Shown: in pieces, positions 1 through 8,448 of the stretch | Layout: each line of letters begins with the position of its first letter | How positions within the stretch are numbered: the stretch's first letter is position 1 | Source of the DNA: an uncultured Porphyromonadaceae bacterium | GTDB taxonomy: Bacteria > Bacteroidota > Bacteroidia > Bacteroidales > Barnesiellaceae_A | Length of the DNA: 64,000 bases | Direction of reading: 5' to 3' | Assembly (NCBI GenBank): GCA_900538705.1 | Contig: UPZG01000001.1 | Coordinates: forward strand, 124,001 to 188,000 | Position numbers and translations under genes: made by a program | The notes under the pieces: model-generated | What the model saw: only the letters and a program-made list of their open reading frames with translations | Databases searched by the model: none | Told to the model about the DNA's origin: nothing

Positions 1-1072
1 GGTCGTAAGCCGAGGCCTTTACCCAAGAACTGCCGCCGAATTTGGTTTTGTCGTCGCCCTCGGCATTGGCAAAATAGGTGTCGAGGTAGTGATAGCGGCG
101 GTTGCTGCGTGTAACGTTGGGTATGTTCCACATGGCGTTTGCTCCGGCTGCATCTTGCAGCGGGCCGCGACTGAGTGCGTAGGTAAAACGGAAAGGGTGT
201 TGCTCGCCGGCGGCATCGAATCCCGGCGCTACATCGGTAGCTTTGGTGTTGCTGTATTGTTTTACCCACTCTCCGTTTCGGAAAAATGCCGGATTGATAC
301 CGTTGGGCAGGAAGCCGTCGCGTTCTTCTTTGGCATATTGGGCTTTGAGGTCTTCGTCGGAGATAGCGTCGAGCAATCCTGTGCCGTAAATACCTATGGT
401 AGATTCTAACAACACCTCGTAGTTGCCTAAGTCGGTTACTACACCGCGGTTGTAGGCATAGACAGCGTCGGGCGACATGGTTACTTCGGGGTATTCGAGG
501 TCGTAAGTCTCACCGTCGGGAAAGCGGTTGTTCCACTCGTCGGTATATTTTTGCCATGTGATGATGACTTTTGTCTCGTCGAGCGGCGCTTTGAAAGGTT
601 CGGCGGCGTGCCCTTGCGGCATACCGGTGAGCCAACTTACATACTGGTCGTTGTCGGGGTTGTAAACGACCAACAGGCAGCCGTTCCCGATAGATGAAGT
701 CTCGAAGAAGCCGTCGGGATTGCGTTTGCCATGACCATATCCCGGGTGGCAATGGATACACGAACTGCGTACGTATGCCGGGCCTAAACCGCTGCGTACG
801 CCGCTGTGATTCGACATGTACATGTGTTCAAAGAGAGCCTCTCCGTTCTTGAATCGGCGGTTCATTTCTCCGTCGGCTTCTACCACCGGGGTGGGTTGTT
901 CGTAGGCATTGGATGTACTCAGATACGCGGTGCCTAATTGTCCCCCTGCGTAATACCAGTCGGGCAACTCTTCTGTCGATGGAGTGGGAGTCGGAGGCAT
1001 CTCATCTTCCTTGCAGCCGCATAAAGTATATACGGCAAGAAGGGAATATATGCAGTAACGAATTTGTCTCAT
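1..1072 (-). CDS. Di-haem oxidoreductase-like lipoprotein (DUF1111 family), 3' end outside window
   Basis: The reading frame is open from an ATG at 1072 to the window edge, giving about 357 residues of the N-terminal part. It starts with a hydrophobic signal and a lipobox-like LCGC (Cys20), so it is probably a lipoprotein. A c-type haem motif CIHCH lies at residues 105-109, followed by PGYGHGK. This layout, together with the segment NRRYHYLD near the end of the visible part, fits the DUF1111 di-haem oxidoreductases ('thiol oxidoreductase-like'). These normally carry a second CxxCH in the part not visible here. It lies 93 nt downstream of an imelysin gene on the same strand, a pairing known from iron-uptake loci of other Gram-negatives. 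An iron-related redox role in the periplasm or at a membrane is inferred from family and context. Confidence 0.8.
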   Translation of the reverse strand, partial: MRQIRYCIYSLLAVYTLCGCKEDEMPPTPTPSTEELPDWYYAGGQLGTAYLSTSNAYEQPTPVVEADGEMNRRFKNGEALFEHMYMSNHSGVRSGLGPAYVRSSCIHCHPGYGHGKRNPDGFFETSSIGNGCLLVVYNPDNDQYVSWLTGMPQGHAAEPFKAPLDETKVIITWQKYTDEWNNRFPDGETYDLEYPEVTMSPDAVYAYNRGVVTDLGNYEVLLESTIGIYGTGLLDAISDEDLKAQYAKEERDGFLPNGINPAFFRNGEWVKQYSNTKATDVAPGFDAAGEQHPFRFTYALSRGPLQDAAGANAMWNIPNVTRSNRRYHYLDTYFANAEGDDKTKFGGSSWVKASAYD

Positions 1073-1165
1073 GCGATTTGTTGAAATGATAGTTCAGTAT
1101 AATAGACAGGTTCTTAATGGGAATGATAAAAGACGGTTGTTAACCGCTCGACCGGCTGGCCGGGA

Positions 1166-2386
1166 TTAGTTTTGAAGCAGAGCGGTATTGACCTTGGCCA
1201 AGGCTTTCGACAGGTTGCCGAGGCTTTCCATGGCTGCATCGGCTTCGTTACCGGTGGCATGATTGGCAAAGGGCTCGGGGATAGTTTCTATTTTGGAGAT
1301 ACATTCGTCGATGAGATTGCGTACCTGTGTGTCTACGTCGGGAGCCACCGTTGCAATGTAGTCACTTACAGAAGATGTGTTATCGATGCCTTCGTAGGCA
1401 TTGCGTACGCTGCGGATGTTATCGGCGAAGTCAACCACCGAATTGAGCGCATAGGGCGATTCTATGTAACTTTTGTCTTCGGTACTTGTGCCACTGTTGG
1501 GGCGGCCTATCTTTTGCGTGTTTACTTCGTCTACAATATCTATGCAGCCTTGTATGAGCTGTTGCGCTGCGAGCGTGAGGCTTTGGTAGCTGCTGCCGGC
1601 ACGTCCGGCATTCTTCATATCCTCGCCATAGTTGCGTGTCGGTTCTAATTCGGCCTCCGTAAGTATATTTTGCTTTTCAGCGGTAATGTTGCTCATCCCC
1701 GCCCAAGAGGCTTCTAACCGCACGCATTGGTTGCGCAAGTCTTCGGCAACGGCCGCCATATATATCATGTGGTTGTCGGACACTGTTGTTCCGTCGTCGA
1801 AAGGATGGCTTAGGTTGCGCGGGCTGCTTGTAAGCCCGTCGGACGACAACTCATAAAGCATGTATTCTATGGCATGAAATCCGAGCAGGCCGTAACCGAG
1901 GTTGGCGCTTACCCATTCGGCTCCGCCATTGCCTATGTTTTGCATCATAGAGCTGTTGCTTAGAAGGGCAACGAGAGCCGTGCGGTCGAGAGGCCACGAG
2001 TCGATATGAGGGTCTATGTTGTAATCGGCAGCTGCACCGTAGAGCCATGCTTCGCTGAGTTCCCATGCTTCACGCGACGCCGTCCAGTGTTGGCAGGCCA
2101 ATGAGATGTGGTTATTGGCTGCATCTATGTCGCCTGCGATAAAACAGTCGCGGGCTTGCCCGCAGAGGTTGCTCAACAGGATGGCTTCATCGGCCATGGT
2201 TTTGTAGGTCGGTATTACGGCATTGTCGACGTATGCCGTGATAGCTGCTTGTAAGGCCGTATCTTTTGTGTCGGTCGGAGCAGGCGGTTCGTTGTTGTTC
2301 TCGGAGCAAGCCTGAATAGCTGTTAACAGAATTGTTGCCGTGGCTATTGCCCCGAGAGATTGCATGAATTTTTTCGTGTGGTTCAT
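1166..2386 (-). CDS. Imelysin (M75) family lipoprotein
   Basis: A 406-residue protein with a signal peptide ending in a lipobox (AIQAC, Cys27), so it is predicted to be lipid-anchored. The imelysin GxHxxE signature is present as GFHAIEY (residues 169-175), and the upstream DPHIDSWPLD segment is also typical of the family. Imelysin domains (EfeO, IrpA, ICMP) occur in periplasmic or surface iron-uptake proteins, and no peptidase activity has been firmly shown for them. The gene sits between a porin-like gene (35 nt upstream) and a di-haem oxidoreductase gene (93 nt downstream). All three probably share the promoter at 3769-3798. The family call is firm and the iron role is inferred. Confidence 0.88.
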   Translation of the reverse strand: MNHTKKFMQSLGAIATATILLTAIQACSENNNEPPAPTDTKDTALQAAITAYVDNAVIPTYKTMADEAILLSNLCGQARDCFIAGDIDAANNHISLACQHWTASREAWELSEAWLYGAAADYNIDPHIDSWPLDRTALVALLSNSSMMQNIGNGGAEWVSANLGYGLLGFHAIEYMLYELSSDGLTSSPRNLSHPFDDGTTVSDNHMIYMAAVAEDLRNQCVRLEASWAGMSNITAEKQNILTEAELEPTRNYGEDMKNAGRAGSSYQSLTLAAQQLIQGCIDIVDEVNTQKIGRPNSGTSTEDKSYIESPYALNSVVDFADNIRSVRNAYEGIDNTSSVSDYIATVAPDVDTQVRNLIDECISKIETIPEPFANHATGNEADAAMESLGNLSKALAKVNTALLQN

Positions 2387-2421
2387 CTTATAAAAATTTA
2401 TGTTAGACTATGTTTAATGAG

Positions 2422-3741
2422 CTATTTTGTGAAGAATCCGGCGTATGCGATACCTATCGAAATGGCAGGTTCGTTGTTGTAGGGGGCTTTCAGCAATCCT
2501 ATCGAGTATTCTCCTTTTATGACGATTTCTTTCAACGGGTAGTAGTTGATGCCGGCTGCAATACGGCTGCGACCGCAATATTCGTAGAGCGGAGTTGAGG
2601 TTTTGTACATCGAATCGTAGTAGTCGTAGCGACCGAAGAGATAGAATTTTTGACCTCTCTTGCTGAGCGACGGTATATGTGCGAAGATATTATACCCGGC
2701 TTCGAGGCCCCCGGCGATAGCTGCCGAAGCGACCGTTTGGTGTGACGATGGCGAGTTTTGGCTCATGTTGGCATTGGCTTTTGAGATAGCCTCGGCATCG
2801 CTGAGGTAGCCGTAGTCGAAGTTGCCGCGTACAATGCAGTTGTAACCTGTGTAATTGAAGTCGAAAGCTCCTATGGCAACCGTACCTTTGACCCCTTTGT
2901 AGCGTGTGTTGTCTTTATTTCCGCTCAGCGTATTGCTGAAAGAGTTGCCAACGTAGCCGCTCAATGAAAGGCGTAATCCCTTGACCGAGTAGTTGTCGAT
3001 ACGGAAAGCCCCGGCTACGGCATTCCCTATCTTAAATTCGTAAGGGCTTCCCGAGCCATCGTGTATCCAGCCCATACGCCCGAAGCGGTCGGAGTCGAGT
3101 CCCGGGATGAGAAGAACTTCATATCGCCAGTCGCCGGCGCGTCCCCAAACGCTGATACCTGTTTCGTGCCACGTGCAGGGTAGTATGGTGTTCTCTCCCT
3201 CAGGACGGTAGACGCCGAAAAATTCGGTAGGCATGTGGTGTTGGTTGGTGCCGCCAACGGGCACGATGATGTGTCCTATACGGATATTGAGTTGAGGAAA
3301 GATAGATTTTTGTATCCAGAATTGTTCCAACGCGACCTCGCCGCCGCGTTCTATTTCGCTTTCATATTCGCCGGCTTCCTCTTCTTCTATCTCTATTGCA
3401 GCTTCGGTACCTCCATGCTCAAATTCTATCTCGCTGCCCATAGTCCAGCCTTTGCCGAAATCATATCCGAGGTAAATCACGACGTGGGGTAAATCGAAGC
3501 GTCCGTGTGTCTCGTTTTTATAATTTTCGGGATAGAGATAACGGGTATATTTGTCGCTATAAAAGTTGTAGCTATATACAGCTTCGCCGTAGCCGCCTAC
3601 GGTGAAACGCGATAGAATTTGTGCTACTTTGGTTGTCTCTTTCGTATTTTCTGATTGGGGAGTGAGGTCGTTATTATCGGCATGGACAGGCATGAGAGCC
3701 GTTGTCAGTCCAAGGATGAGGAGCAAGGCTTTTTCTTTCAT
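2422..3741 (-). CDS. Outer-membrane beta-barrel (porin-like) protein
   Basis: About 439 residues beginning MKEKALLLILGL with a clear Sec signal ending near PVHA. The body alternates aromatic and glycine-rich strands (VGGYGEAVYSYNFYSD, FDLPHVVIYLGYDFG) and ends in a strand with Phe near the C terminus (IAYAGFFTK), as in outer-membrane barrels. An upstream ATG at 3771 is rejected because it would bury the signal peptide and overlaps the -7 promoter box. A strongly acidic loop (EIEEEEAGEYESEIERGGE) lies between predicted strands and could bind cations. It is the first gene of the imelysin/di-haem locus, so a role in passage of an iron-containing ligand through the outer membrane is plausible but unproven. 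Confidence 0.72.
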   Translation of the reverse strand: MKEKALLLILGLTTALMPVHADNNDLTPQSENTKETTKVAQILSRFTVGGYGEAVYSYNFYSDKYTRYLYPENYKNETHGRFDLPHVVIYLGYDFGKGWTMGSEIEFEHGGTEAAIEIEEEEAGEYESEIERGGEVALEQFWIQKSIFPQLNIRIGHIIVPVGGTNQHHMPTEFFGVYRPEGENTILPCTWHETGISVWGRAGDWRYEVLLIPGLDSDRFGRMGWIHDGSGSPYEFKIGNAVAGAFRIDNYSVKGLRLSLSGYVGNSFSNTLSGNKDNTRYKGVKGTVAIGAFDFNYTGYNCIVRGNFDYGYLSDAEAISKANANMSQNSPSSHQTVASAAIAGGLEAGYNIFAHIPSLSKRGQKFYLFGRYDYYDSMYKTSTPLYEYCGRSRIAAGINYYPLKEIVIKGEYSIGLLKAPYNNEPAISIGIAYAGFFTK

Positions 3742-3768
3742 TCTTTTGCAATTTGTATTATTTTGTTG

Positions 3769-3798
3769 CAAAAGTATAAGCGTTTATGGGGCTGAACA
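3769..3798 (-). promoter_or_regulatory. Bacteroidales promoter of the porin-imelysin-DUF1111 operon
   Basis: On the - strand there is a -7 box TACTTTTG (3776-3769) and a TTG (3798-3796) 19 nt upstream, matching the Bacteroidales TTTG-N19-21-TAnnTTTG layout. The start would fall about 20-25 nt before the ATG at 3741. I see no recognisable Fur box. Confidence 0.6.
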
Positions 3799-3906
3799 AT
3801 CCCTATTAGTTGGTAAAAAAGAGTTGTAAAATCGCTATTTGTAACGATATGATGTGGAATTACTTCTGTATGTGGCTTTCGAAGTGTGACGATATGGTAA
3901 TAAAAC

Positions 3907-3942
3907 GATAATCCCAAACCTGTTGTCGGGTTTGGGATTATC
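3907..3942 (-). terminator. Intrinsic terminator after the DEAD-box helicase gene
   Basis: A perfect 14-bp stem (3907-3920 with 3929-3942) and an 8-nt loop. On the - strand it is followed by the T-rich GTTTTATTA. It lies 76 nt beyond the helicase stop codon and upstream of the porin promoter. Confidence 0.8.
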
Positions 3943-4017
3943 GGACAAGTATCGTAATGTTATAGTGTCGGTAGGCGCTTACACTGCAATGGGGCGCGAT
4001 GGAAAAGGTGGTGCGTA

Positions 4018-5853
4018 TTATTTGCGGCGTTTGCGCGGCGTCGTTTTCTTGGAGAAGATTTCGTAGTTATATCCGTTTTGTTTGGCCTCTTTTCGGGAGG
4101 AGCGGTCTTTGTGCCTATCGTAGGCGGCATTACGGGCACTCTTGTCTTTGGCCTTTTCCCAACGGTTTTTCTTGTCGATGCCATATTTCTTGTCGGGATT
4201 GGCTATCTCGGCATATACCCGGTTACCGAAGAAATCGGCATGTTTGAGTGCAGCGATAACCTTTTGTGCGGCTTTCTCCTCCACATCTATGAGCGAATAA
4301 TCGGCAAAAAGGTCTATCCGGCCTATGTTGATGCGTCCCGGTACGTTGCTGTTAATAAGCTCTATAAGGTTGGCCGGGAAGCAACCCGATGCGCGACCTT
4401 GATTAACAAAGAGGCGGGCGAATCCACGTTCGGCTATGCATGAACCCTTTTCACGTTTTGCGCCGTCTGTTCTTTTTGTATTATCTTTTTCTTTCCCTTT
4501 TCCTTTACGCTCACGGGGCGCCTCTTCGGGGAGGTCTATATCGGGAGCATCTCGGTAGTATTCGAGAAGTCGATTAAATTCGAGTGAAACAAAGCGGCGT
4601 ATAAGGTCTTGTTCGTCAAGCCACGAAAGTCGACGGAATATAGGGGGCAATAGCGGTTCTATCTCCGACTCATTGATTTCTACTTTTTCTATGCGATCTA
4701 CCCAGTTATAGAGTTGTTTCTCGCATATTTGTTTACCAGTGGGGATGTGTTCGCGCTCAAATTTTTTACCTATGATTTTTTCTATGGCACGTATCTTGCC
4801 TTTCTCGCGACTGTGTACGATAGATACCGATATACCCGATTTGCCGGCGCGTCCTGTACGTCCACTACGGTGTGTATATGTCTCTATATCGTCGGGCAAT
4901 CCGTAATTGATGACGTGTGTAAGGTCGGTCACATCAAGTCCTCGGGCGGCAACATCGGTGGCAATAAGCAGTTGCAGGTTGCGCATGCGGAATTTTTGCA
5001 TTACGATGTCGCGTTGTGCCTGCGAGAGGTCACCATGCAAGGCATCGGCATTGTATCCGTCGGCTATAAGGGCATCGGCAATTTCTTGTGTCTCGCGGCG
5101 GGTGCGACAGAATACGATACCGTAGATGTTGGGACAGAAGTCGGCAATGCGTTTAAGGGCGAGATATTTGTCTTTGGCCGATACCATGTAGTATATGTGT
5201 CGTACATTTTCGGCTCCCTCGTTGCGGCTGCCAACAACAATCTCTTGCGGATTGTGCATATAGTTGCGTGCTATCTGCTCTACTCCAGTGGGCATTGTAG
5301 CCGAGAAGAGGAGCATCTTGCGGTCTTCGGGAATGAACGAGAGTATCTCATTGATGCTGTCGAGAAATCCCATATTGAGCATCTCGTCGGCCTCGTCCAT
5401 AATAACAGTAGTGATTTTTTCCAGCGACACGCAATGGCGCTTTATGAGGTCAATAAGTCTGCCTGGTGTGGCTACTATGATATGAGTGCCCTTGCGCAGG
5501 GAGCGTATTTGCACCTCGATGCTTGCGCCTCCATAGACGGGTGTAATGCGTAGGTTGTCGAGGTATTTAGAGTAGTCGGCAAGGTCGTCGGCGATTTGCA
5601 GACAAAGTTCTCTTGTGGGAGCCAGGATAAGAGCTTGCGGGTATAGATTGGCTATGGCAATGAGTTGTAGTAGTGGCAATCCGAAAGCGGCTGTTTTACC
5701 AGTTCCTGTCTGAGCTAATGCGATAAGGTCGGTATCTTCACCGAGCAAATGTGGAATAACTTGTTCTTGTACGGGCATGGGTGCTTGATAACCCAACTCC
5801 TCTATGGCTTTCAAGATGGGTGCTTCGATGCCTAACTCTTGGAATGTCTTCAT
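4018..5853 (-). CDS. deaD: DEAD-box ATP-dependent RNA helicase (DeaD/CsdA type)
   Basis: A 611-residue superfamily 2 helicase. In order: Q motif (GYQAPMPVQEQ, about 21-31), Walker A AQTGTGKT (47-54), PTRELC (79-84), TPGR (129-132), DEAD (153-156), SAT, and HRSGRTGRAG. A DbpA-type RNA-binding domain follows (starting ARLFVNQGRASG) and a basic tail ends in TPRKRRK. This is the DeaD/CsdA layout: ATP-driven unwinding of structured RNA in ribosome assembly, mRNA turnover and cold adaptation. The -7 box at 5971-5978 implies a 5' leader of roughly 110 nt, in keeping with the long leaders of cold-shock helicase genes. Transcribed alone, ending at the hairpin at 3907-3942. Confidence 0.93.
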   Translation of the reverse strand: MKTFQELGIEAPILKAIEELGYQAPMPVQEQVIPHLLGEDTDLIALAQTGTGKTAAFGLPLLQLIAIANLYPQALILAPTRELCLQIADDLADYSKYLDNLRITPVYGGASIEVQIRSLRKGTHIIVATPGRLIDLIKRHCVSLEKITTVIMDEADEMLNMGFLDSINEILSFIPEDRKMLLFSATMPTGVEQIARNYMHNPQEIVVGSRNEGAENVRHIYYMVSAKDKYLALKRIADFCPNIYGIVFCRTRRETQEIADALIADGYNADALHGDLSQAQRDIVMQKFRMRNLQLLIATDVAARGLDVTDLTHVINYGLPDDIETYTHRSGRTGRAGKSGISVSIVHSREKGKIRAIEKIIGKKFEREHIPTGKQICEKQLYNWVDRIEKVEINESEIEPLLPPIFRRLSWLDEQDLIRRFVSLEFNRLLEYYRDAPDIDLPEEAPRERKGKGKEKDNTKRTDGAKREKGSCIAERGFARLFVNQGRASGCFPANLIELINSNVPGRINIGRIDLFADYSLIDVEEKAAQKVIAALKHADFFGNRVYAEIANPDKKYGIDKKNRWEKAKDKSARNAAYDRHKDRSSRKEAKQNGYNYEIFSKKTTPRKRRK

Positions 5854-5970
5854 TATGCGTGTAAAATTTGGGGCTGTGAGCCATGCAGGGCAGCCATTTA
5901 TGTTTCCTTCGCGGAGCGTTTGTGGCTATAAATGAAAGAGCCCAGCATTGTAATATAATAAATTAGCGCG

Positions 5971-5978
5971 CAAAGGTA
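5971..5978 (-). promoter_or_regulatory. -7 box of the DEAD-box helicase gene
   Basis: TACCTTTG on the - strand matches TAnnTTTG. I see no convincing -33 element. It predicts a leader of about 110 nt before the ATG at 5853. Confidence 0.5.
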
Positions 5979-6023
5979 AAGAAAAAAATTGATACAGTGT
6001 GTGTTGTCGGTAATAGTATAAGT

Positions 6024-6953
6024 TCAGAGTTTATATCCGGCTGCATATTCGGCCGGGAGGTAATTCTCTTCACTGAGGCACACTTGTGCCGAGAATTTCA
6101 AGGCATAATCGATAATTACAGCCCATTCGTCGGTCGTAAGGTCGTAGAGCTTTTCGCGGGTAATGTCGTGCTTGATGAGACCATACAGAATGCCAGCATT
6201 GAAGGTGTCACCGGCGCCTATGGTGCTTACGGGTTTTACAGCCTCTATATCAAAATGTCGATGGCCGGTCTTGCAAAACAGTTCTACACCTTCACCTCCA
6301 CGGGTGTATATAAAGTTGGGACAATAAAATTTGATATTGTCTCGGTAGGTCTTTTCTGCGTCGGTTTGCTTGAAGAGTGTCTCAAAGTCTTCTGATGAGC
6401 CTCGTACAATATCGGCATACTCCAGGTTCTCGAGTATGGCAGGCATAAGTTTCATGGCCTCGTGACTATGAGCTGCGCGGAAGTTGGGGTCGTAATAAAT
6501 GATAGCTTTCCTTACTTGGGCATATTCTATGATGTCGGTGATACGTTGTCGCAGCAGAGGATTGATGGAAAAATATGATCCGAAGATAATGATGTCGTCG
6601 TTGTCGATACGAGGCCATACTACATCAAGGCGGTCGTTGGGAAATTGGTGATAGAAAGAGTAATGGGCATTGTTATCTTCATCGAGGAAGGCAAGCGAAA
6701 TAGGTGTTTTACCCTCTTCGGCTGAATAACGGTCAATATATTGTGTCCCCACATTATTTTCTTTCATAAAAGAGGTGATGGTGTCGCCTATGGTATCGCT
6801 GCCCAATTCGGTTATGAGAGAAACATCGGTACCCAAACGTCCTAAAGAGATGGTCGTATTGAACGTTGAGCCGCCGGGAACCGCCTTTGTGGGTTGCCCG
6901 TTGCGAAAAATGATGTCGAGAATGGTTTCTCCTATACCGATAATTTTTCTCAT
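6024..6953 (-). CDS. PfkB-family carbohydrate kinase
   Basis: A 309-residue ribokinase/PfkB fold enzyme. It has the N-terminal GG motif (PGGSTFNTTISLGRLG, residues 26-41) and the C-terminal signature GAGDTFNAG (246-254), with Asp249 as the expected catalytic base. The family phosphorylates sugars or nucleosides with ATP. The overall look is closest to fructokinase/adenosine-kinase-like members, but the substrate cannot be read from sequence. The gene starts 11 nt after the isomerase kdsD and is almost certainly cotranscribed with it. That suggests sugar-phosphate supply, although a specific link to Kdo synthesis is only inferred. Confidence 0.85.
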   Translation of the reverse strand: MRKIIGIGETILDIIFRNGQPTKAVPGGSTFNTTISLGRLGTDVSLITELGSDTIGDTITSFMKENNVGTQYIDRYSAEEGKTPISLAFLDEDNNAHYSFYHQFPNDRLDVVWPRIDNDDIIIFGSYFSINPLLRQRITDIIEYAQVRKAIIYYDPNFRAAHSHEAMKLMPAILENLEYADIVRGSSEDFETLFKQTDAEKTYRDNIKFYCPNFIYTRGGEGVELFCKTGHRHFDIEAVKPVSTIGAGDTFNAGILYGLIKHDITREKLYDLTTDEWAVIIDYALKFSAQVCLSEENYLPAEYAAGYKL

Positions 6954-6964
6954 GATGAAGATGT

Positions 6965-7582
6965 CTATTTAGGTTGTTTTATTTTTTCTCGTGATCGCTC
7001 TCCCAGATAGCCGCCGTGGTGGCGCAGAGCATATTGCTCGGCATCGAAGCCGGTCTCTTTCATTGTGTTTACCACAAGAATGTCACCGATAACGGTCATA
7101 AGGGTTGTTGATGTGGTGGGTGTCAGCCCCAACGGACACACTTCGGGCGCACCTCCGGTGTAGAGGCATACGTCGGCTCTTGTGGCGAGTTCGCTATGAT
7201 TGTTGCCGGTGATGACAATTGTGTGTATGTGAGGCATGAAATTGGATGTAAGATCCAGAAGCTCAAGAATTTCACGTGTTTTTCCCGAATTGGATACCAG
7301 CAGCATGATGTCATTCTCTTGCAAGATGCCCAAGTCGCCGTGTTGAGCCTCGCTGGGATGCAGAAAAACAGCCGGGATACCTGTAGAACAGAAGGTCGTA
7401 GCAATGTTCATGGCTATTTGCCCAGCTTTGCCCATACCCGTAGTTACCAGTTTGCCTTTTTTATGATGTACTTGTTCTACGATGAGCGCGACCGCGCGGT
7501 CGAAGCTGTCGTTAACCGGAATATTGAGAATGGCCTCGGCTTCATGACGGAGTATCTCTTTGATTGAATCGGTAGTATTCAT
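6965..7582 (-). CDS. kdsD: Arabinose-5-phosphate isomerase, single SIS domain (KdsD/KpsF/GutQ family)
   Basis: A 205-residue protein made of one sugar-isomerase (SIS) domain. The family block HPSEAQHGDLG (75-85), the SNSGKT phosphate loop (97-102) and the GMGKAGQIA segment (49-57) are present. The enzyme converts ribulose 5-phosphate to arabinose 5-phosphate, the first step towards Kdo of the lipopolysaccharide core. Enterobacterial KdsD is about 330 residues and carries two CBS domains. Those are absent here and the protein ends naturally at a lysine-rich tail, as in the short Bacteroides-type enzymes. First gene of a two-gene unit with the PfkB kinase, with a -7 box at 7660-7667. Confidence 0.85.
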   Translation of the reverse strand: MNTTDSIKEILRHEAEAILNIPVNDSFDRAVALIVEQVHHKKGKLVTTGMGKAGQIAMNIATTFCSTGIPAVFLHPSEAQHGDLGILQENDIMLLVSNSGKTREILELLDLTSNFMPHIHTIVITGNNHSELATRADVCLYTGGAPEVCPLGLTPTTSTTLMTVIGDILVVNTMKETGFDAEQYALRHHGGYLGERSREKIKQPK

Positions 7583-7659
7583 CTGTTTTTTATTGTGGCA
7601 TTAATGGTAAAAAGCGTGTGTGTAAACGTCCCCAACACCTTTATGTGCGGTTCGTTTTG

Positions 7660-7667
7660 CAAAGATA
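7660..7667 (-). promoter_or_regulatory. -7 box of the kdsD-pfkB unit
   Basis: TATCTTTG on the - strand, about 78 nt upstream of the kdsD ATG. No clear -33 element. Confidence 0.5.
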
Positions 7668-7700
7668 AGGTGTTCTACGATAATGCCGGTCATATTTTGT

Positions 7701-8147
7701 TTACTTTTTGCATAAGTCGGCGTGTTCGTATTGGCAGAGAGCCTCTTTCCACTCGTCGCTGATGGGAGCACTTACGCCGGCTGCAATATCGAAACCTACC
7801 ATGACAGTGCGGCAAATACCTTTAATTTCGTTTGACTCGACATTAATAAGACGTTGCAGCAAAGTGAAGCTGCGGTGGCCTATCTCTATGGTACAGGTCT
7901 CTACGGCAATCTCTTCGCAGGGATATATGGGCGATATGAAGTCGGCGTTGATGTTGGCTATTACAACATCGGCACGACGCCAGTCTATGCTGCATTGCCT
8001 TACGGCCTCGAAATAACGGCTTTTTCCTAAATCGTAGAATGTAAAGTAGATAGAGTTATTGACATGTCCAAGAGTATCTATGTCATTGAAACGTAGTTGT
8101 ACCGGGTAGCGATGGTGAAATGTAGGAAAGTGAAATTCGTGATGCAT
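7701..8147 (-). CDS. Acyl-CoA thioesterase, hotdog fold (4HBT family)
   Basis: A 148-residue hotdog-fold protein. The N-terminal segment RYPVQLRFNDIDTLGHVNN carries the aspartate/asparagine active-site pattern of the 4-hydroxybenzoyl-CoA thioesterase family (FNDIDTLGHVNNSIYFTFYDLGR-like). It probably hydrolyses an acyl-CoA in the cytoplasm, substrate unknown. It is the last gene of the dgt operon and starts 3 nt after dciA stops. Confidence 0.85.
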   Translation of the reverse strand: MHHEFHFPTFHHRYPVQLRFNDIDTLGHVNNSIYFTFYDLGKSRYFEAVRQCSIDWRRADVVIANINADFISPIYPCEEIAVETCTIEIGHRSFTLLQRLINVESNEIKGICRTVMVGFDIAAGVSAPISDEWKEALCQYEHADLCKK

Positions 8148-8150
8148 AAA

Positions 8151-8441
8151 TTATCTGAAAATGATGGTTTGAATGACTTGACGGCCTATTTTTTCGTTGA
8201 GCTTCTTGATAATTTGTGAGCGGCACATAAAAAGTTCATTGCGTAAGATGGCCGATGTAAGTCTCACGTACAATGTACCTTTTTCAAATGATATATCTTC
8301 GGTATACCTCAGCACGGCATCGCCCATAGTATCTTGCCATGCCTGTCGGGCACGTGCACCGTTGAGACCTATATCGAGTCCTTGTGCCTGCAAAATATCA
8401 TTGAGGATATCGCCTATGGCTTGTGTCCCTTTTCGTTGCAT
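8151..8441 (-). CDS. DciA-family protein (DUF721), probable helicase loader
   Basis: A 96-residue protein matching the DUF721/DciA pattern: a basic N terminus (MQRKGTQAIGDILNDILQ), the central ARQAWQDTMGDAVLRYTEDI block with its conserved tryptophan, then a beta-rich tail of the form GTLYVRLTSAILRNELFM. DciA is the ancestral loader that recruits the replicative helicase DnaB in bacteria lacking DnaC or DnaI. It lies 7 nt downstream of recF, a recF-DUF721 linkage seen in several phyla. The family is recognised by pattern; the loader role is established for homologues, not for this protein. Confidence 0.8.
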   Translation of the reverse strand: MQRKGTQAIGDILNDILQAQGLDIGLNGARARQAWQDTMGDAVLRYTEDISFEKGTLYVRLTSAILRNELFMCRSQIIKKLNEKIGRQVIQTIIFR

Positions 8442-8448
8442 AGTATGG

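Noticed and set aside
1851..2066. Small open frames on both strands inside the imelysin gene
   Set aside because: Shadows of the imelysin gene; no own start region or family.
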